DNA from: Clostridiaceae bacterium
GTDB taxonomy: Bacteria; Bacillota; Clostridia; Lachnospirales; Lachnospiraceae
Direction of reading: 5' to 3'
DNA length: 48,595 nt
NCBI GenBank assembly: GCA_902362865.1
Contig: CABIYE010000025.1
Location: 1-48,595, forward strand
The notes beneath the pieces were generated by a model. That model had not been told where the DNA came from. It ran no database searches and saw only the letters and a program-made list of their open reading frames with translations. The first letter of the stretch is position 1. Every line of letters begins with the position of its first letter. Shown here piece by piece: positions 40,921 to 48,523 of the stretch. The position numbers and the translations under genes are program-made.

Positions 40921-41235
40921 ATGGCACAGATTTTTCGTGTAGAGAGAACTAAGAATTTTACGGTAATGAGTAATCATCATTTCAAGAATAAGAATCTGAC
41001 ATTGAAAGCGAAAGGTCTATTATCGCTGATGTTAAGTTTGCCAGATGACTGGAATTACAATATGCAAGGACTGGCAACATTGAGCAGAGATGGGATTGAT
41101 TCTGTTCGTTCTGCAATTAAGGAATTAGAGCATCATGGATATGTGGAACGTCATAGATTGCGTAATGAGTATGGCTTTTATGGCGATACCGAATATATTA
41201 TCCGGGAAGTTCCATTAGGAGAAGAAAATGATTAA
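40921..41235 (+). CDS. Helix-turn-helix replication-type protein, probably truncated
   Basis: A 104-residue protein: IFRVERTKNFTVMSNHHFKN, then LTLKAKGLLSLMLSLPDDWN and a winged-helix part with SAIKELEHHGYVERHR. This is the usual N-terminus of helix-turn-helix proteins found at the start of clostridial plasmid and ICE modules and related to replication initiators. Intact members are longer, with Asn/Pro/Thr-rich repeats after the wing. The downstream sequence still contains such residues in other frames, so this copy is likely shortened. AAAGGAAG supports the ATG. It precedes the ParM/ParR genes. Confidence 0.68.
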   Translation: MAQIFRVERTKNFTVMSNHHFKNKNLTLKAKGLLSLMLSLPDDWNYNMQGLATLSRDGIDSVRSAIKELEHHGYVERHRLRNEYGFYGDTEYIIREVPLGEEND

Positions 41236-41486
41236 GTGGAGAAGAGAAGTGCCTAAGGGTGGATAGTCCAATTTTGGACAATCAGGTCATAGGAAATTTC
41301 TATCTCCGGACATCAGAAAATAGGAAAACCAGATATGGTAAATCCCATACTGGACAAACCGTTGCTATTAATAATCCATGTTATTAAATATGAATTATTA
41401 AAGAACCAGTAAATAAAATATCCATCTTATCAATTCACGTAAGTATTAATAGGATTGGATAAGAAAAGAAAGAATGAGGTATGATT
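41236..41486. other. Gap with decayed 3' end of the HTH gene and possible parC
   Basis: In two frames the stretch encodes DSPILDNQ and GKPDMVNPILDKP, which resemble the Pro/Asn/Asp tails of intact HTH relatives. Stops and frame changes break it. A palindrome GTCCAA-TT-TTGGAC lies at 41266-41279. A centromere-like site for ParMR would be expected near here, but no regular iterons were seen. Confidence 0.45.
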
Positions 41487-42431
41487 ATGAGAATGATGAA
41501 AAATAACAGAAATGAAACAGTTATGGTGATCGGGATTGATCATGGTTATGGAAACATGAAAACAGCTACCAGATGCTTTCCATCCGGTGTAGCCAGATAT
41601 GACAAGGAGCCAATCTTTCAGAATAATCTTCTTGTTTACAATGGCATGTATTACCAGATCGGAGAGGAACACAAGGAGTTCTGTGCAGAGAAAACGCAGG
41701 ACGAGGACTATTATGTGCTGACACTGGCAGCTGTCGCAAGGGAACTGGATGGGAAAGGTATGAATCGGGCAAAGGTACACATTGCAGCCGGACTTCCACT
41801 TACCTGGGTAGCTACACAGAAAGAAGATTTCCAGAAATATCTTCTCCAGAATGAATGTGTGGATTTTACATTCCGCAATAAAGAATATCATGTGGAGTTT
41901 GCAGAAGTTGATATTTACCCACAGGGATTTGCAGCAGCTTTTTACCGTTTACAGGATTTCAAAGGAATCAACATGCTTGTGGATATTGGAAACGGGACTA
42001 TGAACATCATGTATATCAATAATTCCCGTCCATTAGAGAAGAAATGCTTTACAGAGAAATATGGAACGCACCAGTGTGTGCTTGCAGTCAGGGAATCTTT
42101 GTTGAAAGAACTGGGAACAGTGGTGGATGATCTGGTGATTGAGCAGGTGATTCGTACCGGGACAGCAGATATTGGTGAGAAATATCTGACAGTCATTCGT
42201 AAAGCTGCCGGAGATTATACGAAAGAAATCTTTCATAAGCTGAGAGAACGGGAATATAATCCAGAACTGATGCGTCTGTATGTGGTCGGCGGTGGAGGTT
42301 GTATGATCCAGAATTTTGGAGAATATGACAAGAGCAGGGTGACAATTGTACGGGACATCTGTGCCACAGCGAAAGGCTATGAAGCAATGACCGTAAGGAA
42401 AATCCAGAGAAACGGAGGGATGCTTGTATGA
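41487..42431 (+). CDS. parM: ParM/StbA-type actin-like plasmid segregation ATPase
   Basis: A 314-residue protein with the actin/Hsp70 fold. Phosphate-1 loop is VIGIDHGYGNMKT (about 14-26) and phosphate-2 is LVDIGNGTMNIMYI (about 159-172). The C-terminal adenosine motif is YVVGGGGCMIQNF. ParM forms filaments that push sister plasmids apart, guided by a DNA-binding ParR. ATG 41487 is preferred because GAGGT is six bases upstream; 41481 is an alternative. Its last codons overlap the parR start (ATGA). Its presence suggests that the island has, or had, a replicating circular form. Confidence 0.85.
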   Translation: MRMMKNNRNETVMVIGIDHGYGNMKTATRCFPSGVARYDKEPIFQNNLLVYNGMYYQIGEEHKEFCAEKTQDEDYYVLTLAAVARELDGKGMNRAKVHIAAGLPLTWVATQKEDFQKYLLQNECVDFTFRNKEYHVEFAEVDIYPQGFAAAFYRLQDFKGINMLVDIGNGTMNIMYINNSRPLEKKCFTEKYGTHQCVLAVRESLLKELGTVVDDLVIEQVIRTGTADIGEKYLTVIRKAAGDYTKEIFHKLREREYNPELMRLYVVGGGGCMIQNFGEYDKSRVTIVRDICATAKGYEAMTVRKIQRNGGMLV

Positions 42432-42879
42432 GAAAAGAACGGAAAATCATCAACACAAATATCCGTTTGAATCTTTGTGATGAACAGGACAGGCAGGCAT
42501 GGGAATATTTGCAGACGATGGACAGGAAAAAATATAAATCGTACACCAGAGCAGTTGTAGTTGCTTTAAACGATTATTTTTCCAGAGAGTACAGGAATGA
42601 AGCAGATCCGTATCTGGAAACCAGAGAAAAGGAAGATGCTTTCTGGAAAGAGTGGAAACAGCAGTCCGGGATGGAGTGAAAGAATCCGTTCCGATGGCTA
42701 TAGCGAAGAATCTGATGGAAATGCTTGTACCGTTTGTAAAAGAATCGGTAGGAGAAATTAATCTGCTGGACAGAACACTAACAATGGAGAAAACGGAAGG
42801 AGAGATCGCAGAAGATAATCTGGACTGGGAGAAAGAAGCTGATATGGATGCAGCACTGGATTTTGCGGACAGTTTTTAG
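42428..42879 (+). pseudogene. parR: ParR-like centromere-binding protein with a one-base frameshift
   Basis: Two frames (42428-42679 and 42652-42879) look like one gene of about 150 codons. The first gives a ribbon-helix-helix-like N-terminus, IINTNIRLNLCDEQDRQAW, then KKYKSYTRAVVVALNDYF. The second gives VETAVRDGVKESVPMAIAKN and an acidic end (DAALDFADSF). One extra T in the run at 42640-42642 would read EDAFLERVETAVRDG and join them. The start overlaps parM by 4 nt, the arrangement expected for a parM-parR pair. If the break is real, segregation may be impaired unless the shorter 83-residue DNA-binding part suffices. Confidence 0.65.
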
Positions 42880-43655
42880 ATGGTTATGAAATAGCAGTAA
42901 CAGGAAAATAGACTGACAGTAAGGAATAGCTTTACAAAAACAGAATAGCAGAAAAAGACAATGGCAGTGATGGCATTTCAGACATTATGAATTGGAGAAA
43001 TGTTTATGACTGCTATTTTTATGTCTTTTAGCAGAAATGGAAAGAGATCCAGAAAAAGAAAGACAGAAATAACAGGAAAATATAACAGAAAAGCGCTGGC
43101 AGATGGGTGGATTGAACAAGCAAGGCGAAGAAAAGAATAGAGTGCCGGATACGGCACATGATTGTCCGATACTTCGCATCGGAGTGATGCATGAACAGCC
43201 TGTTTCAGAAAGAGAAAATCTATCGAAATGGGAGCTTTTCTATTTCTTCCACAGTCTGTCCCTGCACCACAAAACCACCGTCATCTCCATTTTGATCTGA
43301 TAACGTAGGGTGGAAAATATGGCTTGGTGGGTGTCGGTTCAGTGGTGGGGAGACGACAGGCAAGTTTCGCAAAGTGGCAAGCCACCCTGCACCGGAGACA
43401 GCCTTTGGGCTGTTCCTAAACTTGCCAGAGGGCTCCGCCCCTTGGAACCCCGGCACGCCAATGGTGGTAATTCTGTGTTAGAAATATCCACTGGATACTT
43501 CTTCTCAGATTGCCACGGATTGGCTAAGACGTTGTCTTGCATCTGCCAAAGGGGAACGTTACACATCCCCTTATGGAATCCTCTGTTAATTTAGACATAA
43601 CGCTGTGGTTGTAAATATAGAGCAGAAATCAAGCAGAGAAAGGAAATAAAGGCCT
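42880..43655. other. Probable origin of transfer region
   Basis: About 775 nt of largely non-coding DNA before mobC, with many inverted repeats. These are GTGCCG-GATA-CGGCAC (43142-43157), CCGAT/ATCGG (43166-43182), a long-range pair GGCAAGTTT (43359-43367) / AAACTTGCC (43418-43426) embracing GTGGC-AA-GCCAC (43374-43385) and ACAGCC-TTTG-GGCTGT (43398-43413), AAGAC-GTT-GTCTT (43526-43538) and AAGGGG/CCCCTT (43549-43572). The cluster just upstream of mobC and the relaxase, and its likeness to regions before related clostridial relaxase genes, make an oriT likely. The nick site is not identifiable by eye. Confidence 0.65.
43006..43140 (+). CDS. Possible small basic protein upstream of oriT
   Basis: A 44-residue frame (MTAIFMSFSRNGKRSRKRKT, ending WIEQARRRKE) with GGAGAA before its ATG. 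It is very basic, as small nucleic-acid-binding proteins are. I know no family for it, and in such an A-rich stretch it could be chance. Confidence 0.25.
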   Translation: MTAIFMSFSRNGKRSRKRKTEITGKYNRKALADGWIEQARRRKE

Positions 43656-44036
43656 ATGAGAAAACGAAATCATACAGTAACCATACGGATGAATAAAGCA
43701 GAATATGAGCTGCTTCAAAGCAAAGTAAAGGAATCCGGAAGAACACAGCAGGAAGTTGTAATAAAAGCAATCGCAGATTTGAAGATAGCTTCTACAGAGG
43801 AAGTGGAAGAACTAAAAAGATTGAACCAGATGTTTGCAGATATTCTCAGTCAGCTCCGGGGAGCTACTACAAATATCAATCAGATTGCAAGAAAGCTGCA
43901 TATAGATGGAGAAGTTCCAAATGACAGTACGCTGTATTTCCTGAATAAAAATATTCTTAAGTACCGGAAGGAGAGTGAAAAGATATGGCTATTAATAAGA
44001 CGATTAATAAGCGGACAAATACACATGGAGCAATGA
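43656..44036 (+). CDS. mobC: MobC-family relaxosome accessory protein
   Basis: A 126-residue DNA-binding protein. The N-terminal VTIRMNKAEYELLQSKVKES is the ribbon-helix-helix start, and GATTNINQIARKLHIDGEVP (about 69-88) is the conserved MobC motif. MobC helps melt oriT so that the relaxase can nick it. AGAAAGGAAAT precedes the ATG. Its 3' end overlaps the relaxase gene by 52 nt, so translation is coupled. The C-terminal 20 residues (KIWLLIRRLISGQIHMEQ) are shaped by the overlapping relaxase start. Confidence 0.85.
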   Translation: MRKRNHTVTIRMNKAEYELLQSKVKESGRTQQEVVIKAIADLKIASTEEVEELKRLNQMFADILSQLRGATTNINQIARKLHIDGEVPNDSTLYFLNKNILKYRKESEKIWLLIRRLISGQIHMEQ

Positions 44037-45226
44037 GAAATTGTATCGAATATGTTTTGCGACAGGACAAGACCAACGAATTATTTACCTATGTAACAGG
44101 TCCATATTGTCATGACGAGATCAATTATGATCTGGTGTACAGAACATTTTTAGAGGAAAAGAATGTGTGGGATAAAGATTCTGGGAGAATGTATGCCCAC
44201 AACATTATTTCCTGGCATAAGGACGAGCAGATTACTCAGGAGCAGGCATTTGAATTTGGAAAAGAGTTTGCAGAAAAATGGTTCAGTGGATTCCAGACCT
44301 TAGTGGCTGTGCATAAGGATAAAGATCATATCCACTGCCATCTGGTTACTAATTCAGTGAGTTATGAAGATGGAAGAAAACTGCATAACACCAAAAAGGA
44401 TCTGGAACGTATGAAACAGCTTACCAACCAGATGTGCCGGGAACGTGGACTGACAGTTGCCGAGAAAGGAAAGCACTTTGATGGAAACCAGATTGAAAAA
44501 GGGGAAGTTATTGCATGGAGCAAAGACAAATATAATCTGTTCCGTCAGCAGGTAAAGGACAGTTTTGTAGCGGACTGTGCAATGGCAGTATTAAAGGCAA
44601 TGGAAAATTGTATCAGCAAAGAAAAGTTTATAGAAAAAATGAAACAGTTTGGATGGAACGTAAACTGGACAGAGAAACGAAAGCACATTACTTTTCAGAA
44701 CCAGGATGGAAAGAAGGTGCGAGACAGCAATCTGTCAAAAACATTCCATCTGGATATCAGTAAGGAGGACTTAGAGAATGAATTTGATAGAAATTACGAA
44801 AGGGTACGAGCCGGAGCAGAACGAACAAACGGAGCAGATGAAGAGCTTGCCGGATATTACCGACAAGTGGAAGCAGCTTGCGAAGGAGCAGGCGGCATCA
44901 CTGGAGCTAGTGACGGAAGAGAGAGACGATTTACAGGTGAGAAATCAGAAGATGAACGAGTTTATCCAGAAATTTCAGGAAAGGACACACAAGCTGAAAA
45001 TGGAAAAACAGAAGCTATTCTTCGAGAATCACGAAATGCAAGACGAAATTCGGAAATTAAACGACGAAATTCATCGTTTGACAACCGAACTGTCCGAAAA
45101 GCAGAAGCTGAATCAATCGCTTCAGCAGAGCAACGACGATCTGAGAAACAGAAATGGATTAATGAGCAGGAGCGAGCAAGAGCAGCTCGAAGAAGAAATA
45201 AGAGACGTTCGGGACCAGAACTCTAA
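43985..45226 (+). CDS. MOB-family relaxase (relaxase/mobilization nuclease)
   Basis: A 413-residue relaxase. The N-terminal half is the catalytic domain: an IEYVLRQDKT region near the N-terminus, then HKDKDHIHCHLVTNSV with the metal-binding histidines H115, H117 and H119. Relaxases nick oriT, stay bound to the 5' end and lead the strand into a recipient. Without a coupling protein or type IV secretion genes in the window, the island is mobilizable rather than self-transmissible as far as seen. The last 150 residues are low-complexity, Arg/Glu-rich and overlap another gene in a different frame. A good AAGGAGAG lies nine bases before the ATG. Confidence 0.87.
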   Translation: MAINKTINKRTNTHGAMRNCIEYVLRQDKTNELFTYVTGPYCHDEINYDLVYRTFLEEKNVWDKDSGRMYAHNIISWHKDEQITQEQAFEFGKEFAEKWFSGFQTLVAVHKDKDHIHCHLVTNSVSYEDGRKLHNTKKDLERMKQLTNQMCRERGLTVAEKGKHFDGNQIEKGEVIAWSKDKYNLFRQQVKDSFVADCAMAVLKAMENCISKEKFIEKMKQFGWNVNWTEKRKHITFQNQDGKKVRDSNLSKTFHLDISKEDLENEFDRNYERVRAGAERTNGADEELAGYYRQVEAACEGAGGITGASDGRERRFTGEKSEDERVYPEISGKDTQAENGKTEAILRESRNARRNSEIKRRNSSFDNRTVRKAEAESIASAEQRRSEKQKWINEQERARAARRRNKRRSGPEL

Positions 45227-45869
45227 ATTACAGATACAGGTGAATAAATCATCTGTTGAAGCGGTAGATGAAGCACAGAAGAAACAGAAAGAAGCAGAGA
45301 AAAAGATGGAGCAGGCAGAATTCAAAGCCCGTAACGAAAAGAAACGTGCTGAGCTGGAAATTCGTAAAGCGAAAAAAGAAGTAAAGGACAGAACGGAAAA
45401 CATGAAGGCTATGGAGTATTTCTGGGGAATGGGATACATTACGGTAGTTCTGTTTGCAATTCTACAGAATGGTGCTTTTCAACATGATTTCATAGATTTT
45501 TTCATGACTCCATTCATGTGGTATGTTCGATTTTGTAAATGGCTGGTATATCCAACTTATGATAATGGATTTAACCAGAAAATAGCATATGCAGGTGGAG
45601 AAGTATGGGTTATCGGGATTCTGGCAATCGTAGCTGTGCTTTTCATAGTGGGAATCTTAATGGTTATAATTATGGAAACAATAAAACAATACAAAAAAAT
45701 GCGGAACGAAATTTCACAAATGTTTTTGATTGGAAGCCTTTCAGGGATAGCAGTGCTTGGAGATGTAATCAGAGGGTATCTACCTGTGAATTTGATCCTG
45801 TTATTTGTGTTTGTCAATATGGGAATCATGTTGCTCAGAGTGTACCGAGCGTCCCTGACATGCAATTGA
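44778..45869 (+). CDS. Coiled-coil membrane protein encoded partly inside the relaxase gene
   Basis: A 363-residue protein. Residues 1-220 form a long charged coiled coil (QKFQERTHKLKMEKQKLFFE, later EKKMEQAEFKARNEKKRAEL). The C-terminal 145 residues have about four transmembrane segments (YITVVLFAILQNG, VIGILAIVAVLFIVGILMVI, MFLIGSLSGIAVLG, LLFVFVNMGIMLLRV). AAGGAGG stands nine bases before the ATG, so it is translated on its own. The first 449 nt are shared with the relaxase 3' end in another frame. Its place recalls MobB-type partners that link the relaxosome to the membrane. It may do that here, but no family match is certain. Confidence 0.75.
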   Translation: MNLIEITKGYEPEQNEQTEQMKSLPDITDKWKQLAKEQAASLELVTEERDDLQVRNQKMNEFIQKFQERTHKLKMEKQKLFFENHEMQDEIRKLNDEIHRLTTELSEKQKLNQSLQQSNDDLRNRNGLMSRSEQEQLEEEIRDVRDQNSKLQIQVNKSSVEAVDEAQKKQKEAEKKMEQAEFKARNEKKRAELEIRKAKKEVKDRTENMKAMEYFWGMGYITVVLFAILQNGAFQHDFIDFFMTPFMWYVRFCKWLVYPTYDNGFNQKIAYAGGEVWVIGILAIVAVLFIVGILMVIIMETIKQYKKMRNEISQMFLIGSLSGIAVLGDVIRGYLPVNLILLFVFVNMGIMLLRVYRASLTCN

Positions 45870-45873
45870 ATCC

Positions 45874-46125
45874 ATGCTACTAAATAGACAAGGAGCTGAA
45901 CAACAAAGAATTCAATATCTGAACGTGGCACATTTTGATAATGCGACAGCCCAGGCGATTACGAATGAAGCGTTGAAATATCAAGGTTGGAAGTATGTGT
46001 ATGGTGGCAGTAACTCCGACACTTTCTTTGATTGTAGTGGATTTGTGCAATGGTGCTATTCCTTATTGGAAAATATATGGACTTATCACAAGCTGAAACT
46101 AATTGAAAAAGGTCAAAGCTACTAA
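45874..46125 (+). pseudogene. NlpC/P60 (C40) peptidase fragment from a conjugative element
   Basis: The 83-codon frame contains LNVAHFDNATAQAITNEALK and YVYGGSNSDTFFDCSGFVQW, the catalytic-cysteine half of an NlpC/P60 cell-wall peptidase as found in CD1108-type mobile element proteins. The histidine half is missing, and after QWCYSL the sequence becomes unrelated. The normal N-terminal lysozyme part is also absent, and the start codon follows 4 nt after the previous gene without a proper ribosome site. It is a piece of a transfer gene left by a deletion and marks a junction between the island and the next module. Confidence 0.7.
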
Positions 46126-46131
46126 AAAAAC

Positions 46132-46174
46132 AAAGTTACTGTATTCAGATATGCTGATCACAGTAACTTTATTT
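46132..46174 (+). terminator. Strong terminator at the end of the mobilization module
   Basis: AAAGTTACTGT (46132-46142) pairs perfectly with ACAGTAACTTT (46160-46170), followed by ATTTTAA. It separates the mobilization module from the two-component system. Confidence 0.75.
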
Positions 46175-46259
46175 TAACTCAACCCACAAAAATATATGGA
46201 TTTTGTTTATGATTTTTATTACAATTAAGATATTATGATATGTACGAGGAGTGATATAT

Positions 46260-46922
46260 TTGCATACAATTCTTGTGTTGGAAGATGATATAGAATTAAA
46301 TAATACTATCTGTTGTTCTTTGGAAAAAAATGGTTATCGGGTTATGGGAGCTAGAACTTGTGAAGAAGCAAAAAACTACGCAAATAGTTATACCTTTCAC
46401 ATGGCAATTTTGGATATAAATTTACCAGACGGTAATGGATTTCAATTTTGTAAATGGTTAAAAGCTAGAAGTAATACGTTGATTTTATTTTTATCCGCTA
46501 AGGATTTGGAAACTGATATTTTAAATGGATATGAACTTGGAGCAGACGACTATGTGACAAAACCCTTTTCTATGAGAATTTTGCTGAAAAAAGTGTATGT
46601 AATCTTATCCAGAAAGTCACAAGAAGCGAATATTTATGATGATGGCTTTCTAAAAGTAGATTTTGAACTTGGTATCGTTCAACAAGGAGTAAATGAATGT
46701 TTACTTTCCCCCACAGAATATCGTATTTTAAAAAAACTGATTGAGAATAAAGGGAAACTACTTACCTATTCCGTTTTATTAGATTCTTTATGGGACGAGG
46801 GAGTACAAATTACAGACAAGCATACTCTTGCAGTAAATATCAACAGATTGCGTAAAAAGATTGAAACCGAGGAACACTCTTATATTTCAAATGTATATGG
46901 AATGGGTTATATATGGAAGTAA
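46260..46922 (+). CDS. OmpR-family response regulator
   Basis: A 220-residue regulator. The receiver domain holds the acidic pair in LVLEDDIELN, the phosphorylated D52 in AILDINLPDGNG, and the lysine in DDYVTKPF. The C-terminal winged helix (about 125-220) ends in NRLRKKIE and YISNVYGMGYIWK. The best start is TTG 46260, nine bases after GAGGAG; the GTG at 46251 touches that site. It overlaps the kinase gene by 10 nt. Together they resemble the BceRS/VanRS-like sets that sense antimicrobial peptides. Likely targets are the downstream lipoprotein and the exporter expected beyond the window. Confidence 0.88.
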   Translation: MHTILVLEDDIELNNTICCSLEKNGYRVMGARTCEEAKNYANSYTFHMAILDINLPDGNGFQFCKWLKARSNTLILFLSAKDLETDILNGYELGADDYVTKPFSMRILLKKVYVILSRKSQEANIYDDGFLKVDFELGIVQQGVNECLLSPTEYRILKKLIENKGKLLTYSVLLDSLWDEGVQITDKHTLAVNINRLRKKIETEEHSYISNVYGMGYIWK

Positions 46923-47839
46923 TGATTTTTATAATATTTTTTTCGTTAGTGTTTATCACTACTTTTGCACTTTGGAAATATGTTCGTTTGAAACATGATG
47001 TTTATGAATATACAGAGAAACTGGATAATACTATAAACTATATGTTAAAAAATGGAGAATTAAAAACAACTCCCTATGAAAACGATGATTTGTGGGAAAA
47101 AAATTATGAGAAACTGGTTCGTCTTTCCCATCTGTATACTCATAAAAATTTAGAGATTTCAGAAGAAAAAGATAAACTGAAAGAGCTAGTGTCTGATATT
47201 TCTCATCAAACAAAAACACCGATTGCTAATATAAAACTCTATTTAGAGATAATGACGGATGAATCAGATTTTAAGAAAAATCAAGAATACATGAGAAAAA
47301 TGAACGGTCAGATAGATAAGTTGGATTTTCTTCTGCAAAGCATGGTAAAAATGTCACGGCTTGAAACTGGAACAATTAAAATCCAAAAACAAAATGTCCT
47401 TCTTGCCGATACTCTCGCTATGGCGATCAGTAACGTAGTAATAAAGGCAGATAAGAAAAACATTAAGATTGATGTGCAGTATGATGAACAGCTAATGCTA
47501 AAACATGATAAAAAATGGACCGCAGAAGCAATTTTTAATATTTTAGATAATGCAGTAAAATATACAGAAGTTGGCGGAAATATTCATGTTGTTGTGTGCA
47601 GGCAAGAACTTTTTACAAAAATCAGCATTGAGGATACAGGAAAAGGCATTGCACCAGAGCGACAAGCGACTATTTTTACTCGGTTCTATCGAGAACCAGA
47701 GGTACATGATAAAGAGGGAATCGGTATTGGCTTATATTTAGCTAGAGAAATCATCACGCTACAAAATGGATATATTGAAGTACAGTCACAAATTGGACAA
47801 GGAAGCAAGTTTATAATATATCTTCCAAATCGGGATTAA
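46913..47839 (+). CDS. Sensor histidine kinase
   Basis: A 308-residue membrane kinase. There is one clear N-terminal transmembrane helix (about 4-24), then a short linker instead of a large sensor domain. The H-box is SDISHQTKTPIANIK with H98. The ATPase domain shows NILDNAVKY (N-box), EDTGKGIAPE (G1) and GIGIGLYLAREI (G2). Its small input region suggests that it reads signals through a partner, as intramembrane-sensing kinases do with an ABC transporter. It is coupled to the response regulator gene and followed by a hairpin that may be both terminator and regulator-binding site. Confidence 0.9.
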   Translation: MEVMIFIIFFSLVFITTFALWKYVRLKHDVYEYTEKLDNTINYMLKNGELKTTPYENDDLWEKNYEKLVRLSHLYTHKNLEISEEKDKLKELVSDISHQTKTPIANIKLYLEIMTDESDFKKNQEYMRKMNGQIDKLDFLLQSMVKMSRLETGTIKIQKQNVLLADTLAMAISNVVIKADKKNIKIDVQYDEQLMLKHDKKWTAEAIFNILDNAVKYTEVGGNIHVVVCRQELFTKISIEDTGKGIAPERQATIFTRFYREPEVHDKEGIGIGLYLAREIITLQNGYIEVQSQIGQGSKFIIYLPNRD

Positions 47840-47840
47840 G

Positions 47841-47866
47841 AAAAATCACAGTTTTGTGATTTTTTC
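47841..47866. terminator. Hairpin with a TCACA-N4-TGTGA core: terminator and possible response-regulator box
   Basis: AAAATCACA (47842-47850) pairs with TGTGATTTT (47855-47863) and T residues follow, so it can end the kinase mRNA. The core TCACA-GTTT-TGTGA also resembles the TNACA-N4-TGTAA operators described for BceR-like regulators. It lies 60 nt before the lipoprotein gene. Confidence 0.55.
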
Positions 47867-47886
47867 TTTTTGTGACTGGTTTGTGA
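47853..47886 (+). promoter_or_regulatory. Three TTTGTGA direct repeats before the lipoprotein gene
   Basis: TTTGTGA occurs at 47853-47859, 47869-47875 and 47880-47886. The last two are spaced 11 bp apart, about one helical turn, as OmpR-family regulators often require. The possible -10 lies in TTTATCATG near 47896-47903. Confidence 0.4.
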
Positions 47887-47923
47887 TTTTTATGCTTTAT
47901 CATGTAAGTCAGGAGGTGAAATC

Positions 47924-48523
47924 ATGAGAATCAAAAAATCGACGGTATTTCTGACAATGTTCGTTTTATTATTGGCTTTTACCGGTTGCCAGAATGAAAG
48001 CTCCAGTACTGACGAAAATAAACAAACGAAGAGCACAGCAAGTGATAAGGTTATTTATAACCAAAAAGACTTGCAAAACCCTCAAAAATTAGAAATTTCA
48101 GAAGATGGAACTGTTGAAATGGAAATAAAGAGTATGACTGAACCAGATAATATTCTCCCAGAAAATAAATCTATTTTTCTTTCTATTACATCAAAGGAAG
48201 ATACAGATGTTTCTTTGCAATATACTTATGATACATATGGAAAAGAGGGGGCATTGTTTTGTTGCGAATTAAAAGAAAAGAATGGTGTTAAAACTACATT
48301 AGAGCCTTTATCTTCTTTCTACTTGTCTCAAACTTCTGAAGAAAACTACAAAGAAACATGGTTGACAAATGGCGTGTTTTTGAAAAAAGGGGAAAATGTG
48401 TTTTATTTGAATGGTAAAGACCAGACATTTCCTTATCGTATGATACTTAAAGTAACTTTTTTTGAACCAGAAAAGATAGATAGCGTTATTCTTTATCCGA
48501 TAGAAAAAGGTAGTGTCAAGTAA
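47924..48523 (+). CDS. Lipoprotein of unknown function downstream of the two-component system
   Basis: A 199-residue lipoprotein. The basic start MRIKKS, hydrophobic stretch and lipobox LAFTGC (Cys near residue 22) are clear. A Ser/Thr/Lys-rich linker (about 24-45) is followed by a beta-rich domain: VSLQYTYDTYGKEGALFCCE, then KGENVFYLNGKD and FPYRMILKVTFFEP. I recognise no family. AGGAGG eight bases upstream fixes the ATG. Placement after the kinase and the repeats suggests that it is part of the regulated response, perhaps a surface factor protecting against an antimicrobial. Confidence 0.75.
   Translation: MRIKKSTVFLTMFVLLLAFTGCQNESSSTDENKQTKSTASDKVIYNQKDLQNPQKLEISEDGTVEMEIKSMTEPDNILPENKSIFLSITSKEDTDVSLQYTYDTYGKEGALFCCELKEKNGVKTTLEPLSSFYLSQTSEENYKETWLTNGVFLKKGENVFYLNGKDQTFPYRMILKVTFFEPEKIDSVILYPIEKGSVK

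Noticed and set aside
43310..43594. Open frames on both strands in the oriT-like region
   Set aside because: No ribosome sites, and the amino acid strings track the inverted repeats. The DNA structure explains the region better.
36709..46230. Calling the island a complete ICE or plasmid
   Set aside because: No integrase, coupling protein, type IV secretion gene or intact replication initiator is visible. Only mobilization, partition and cargo parts are present.
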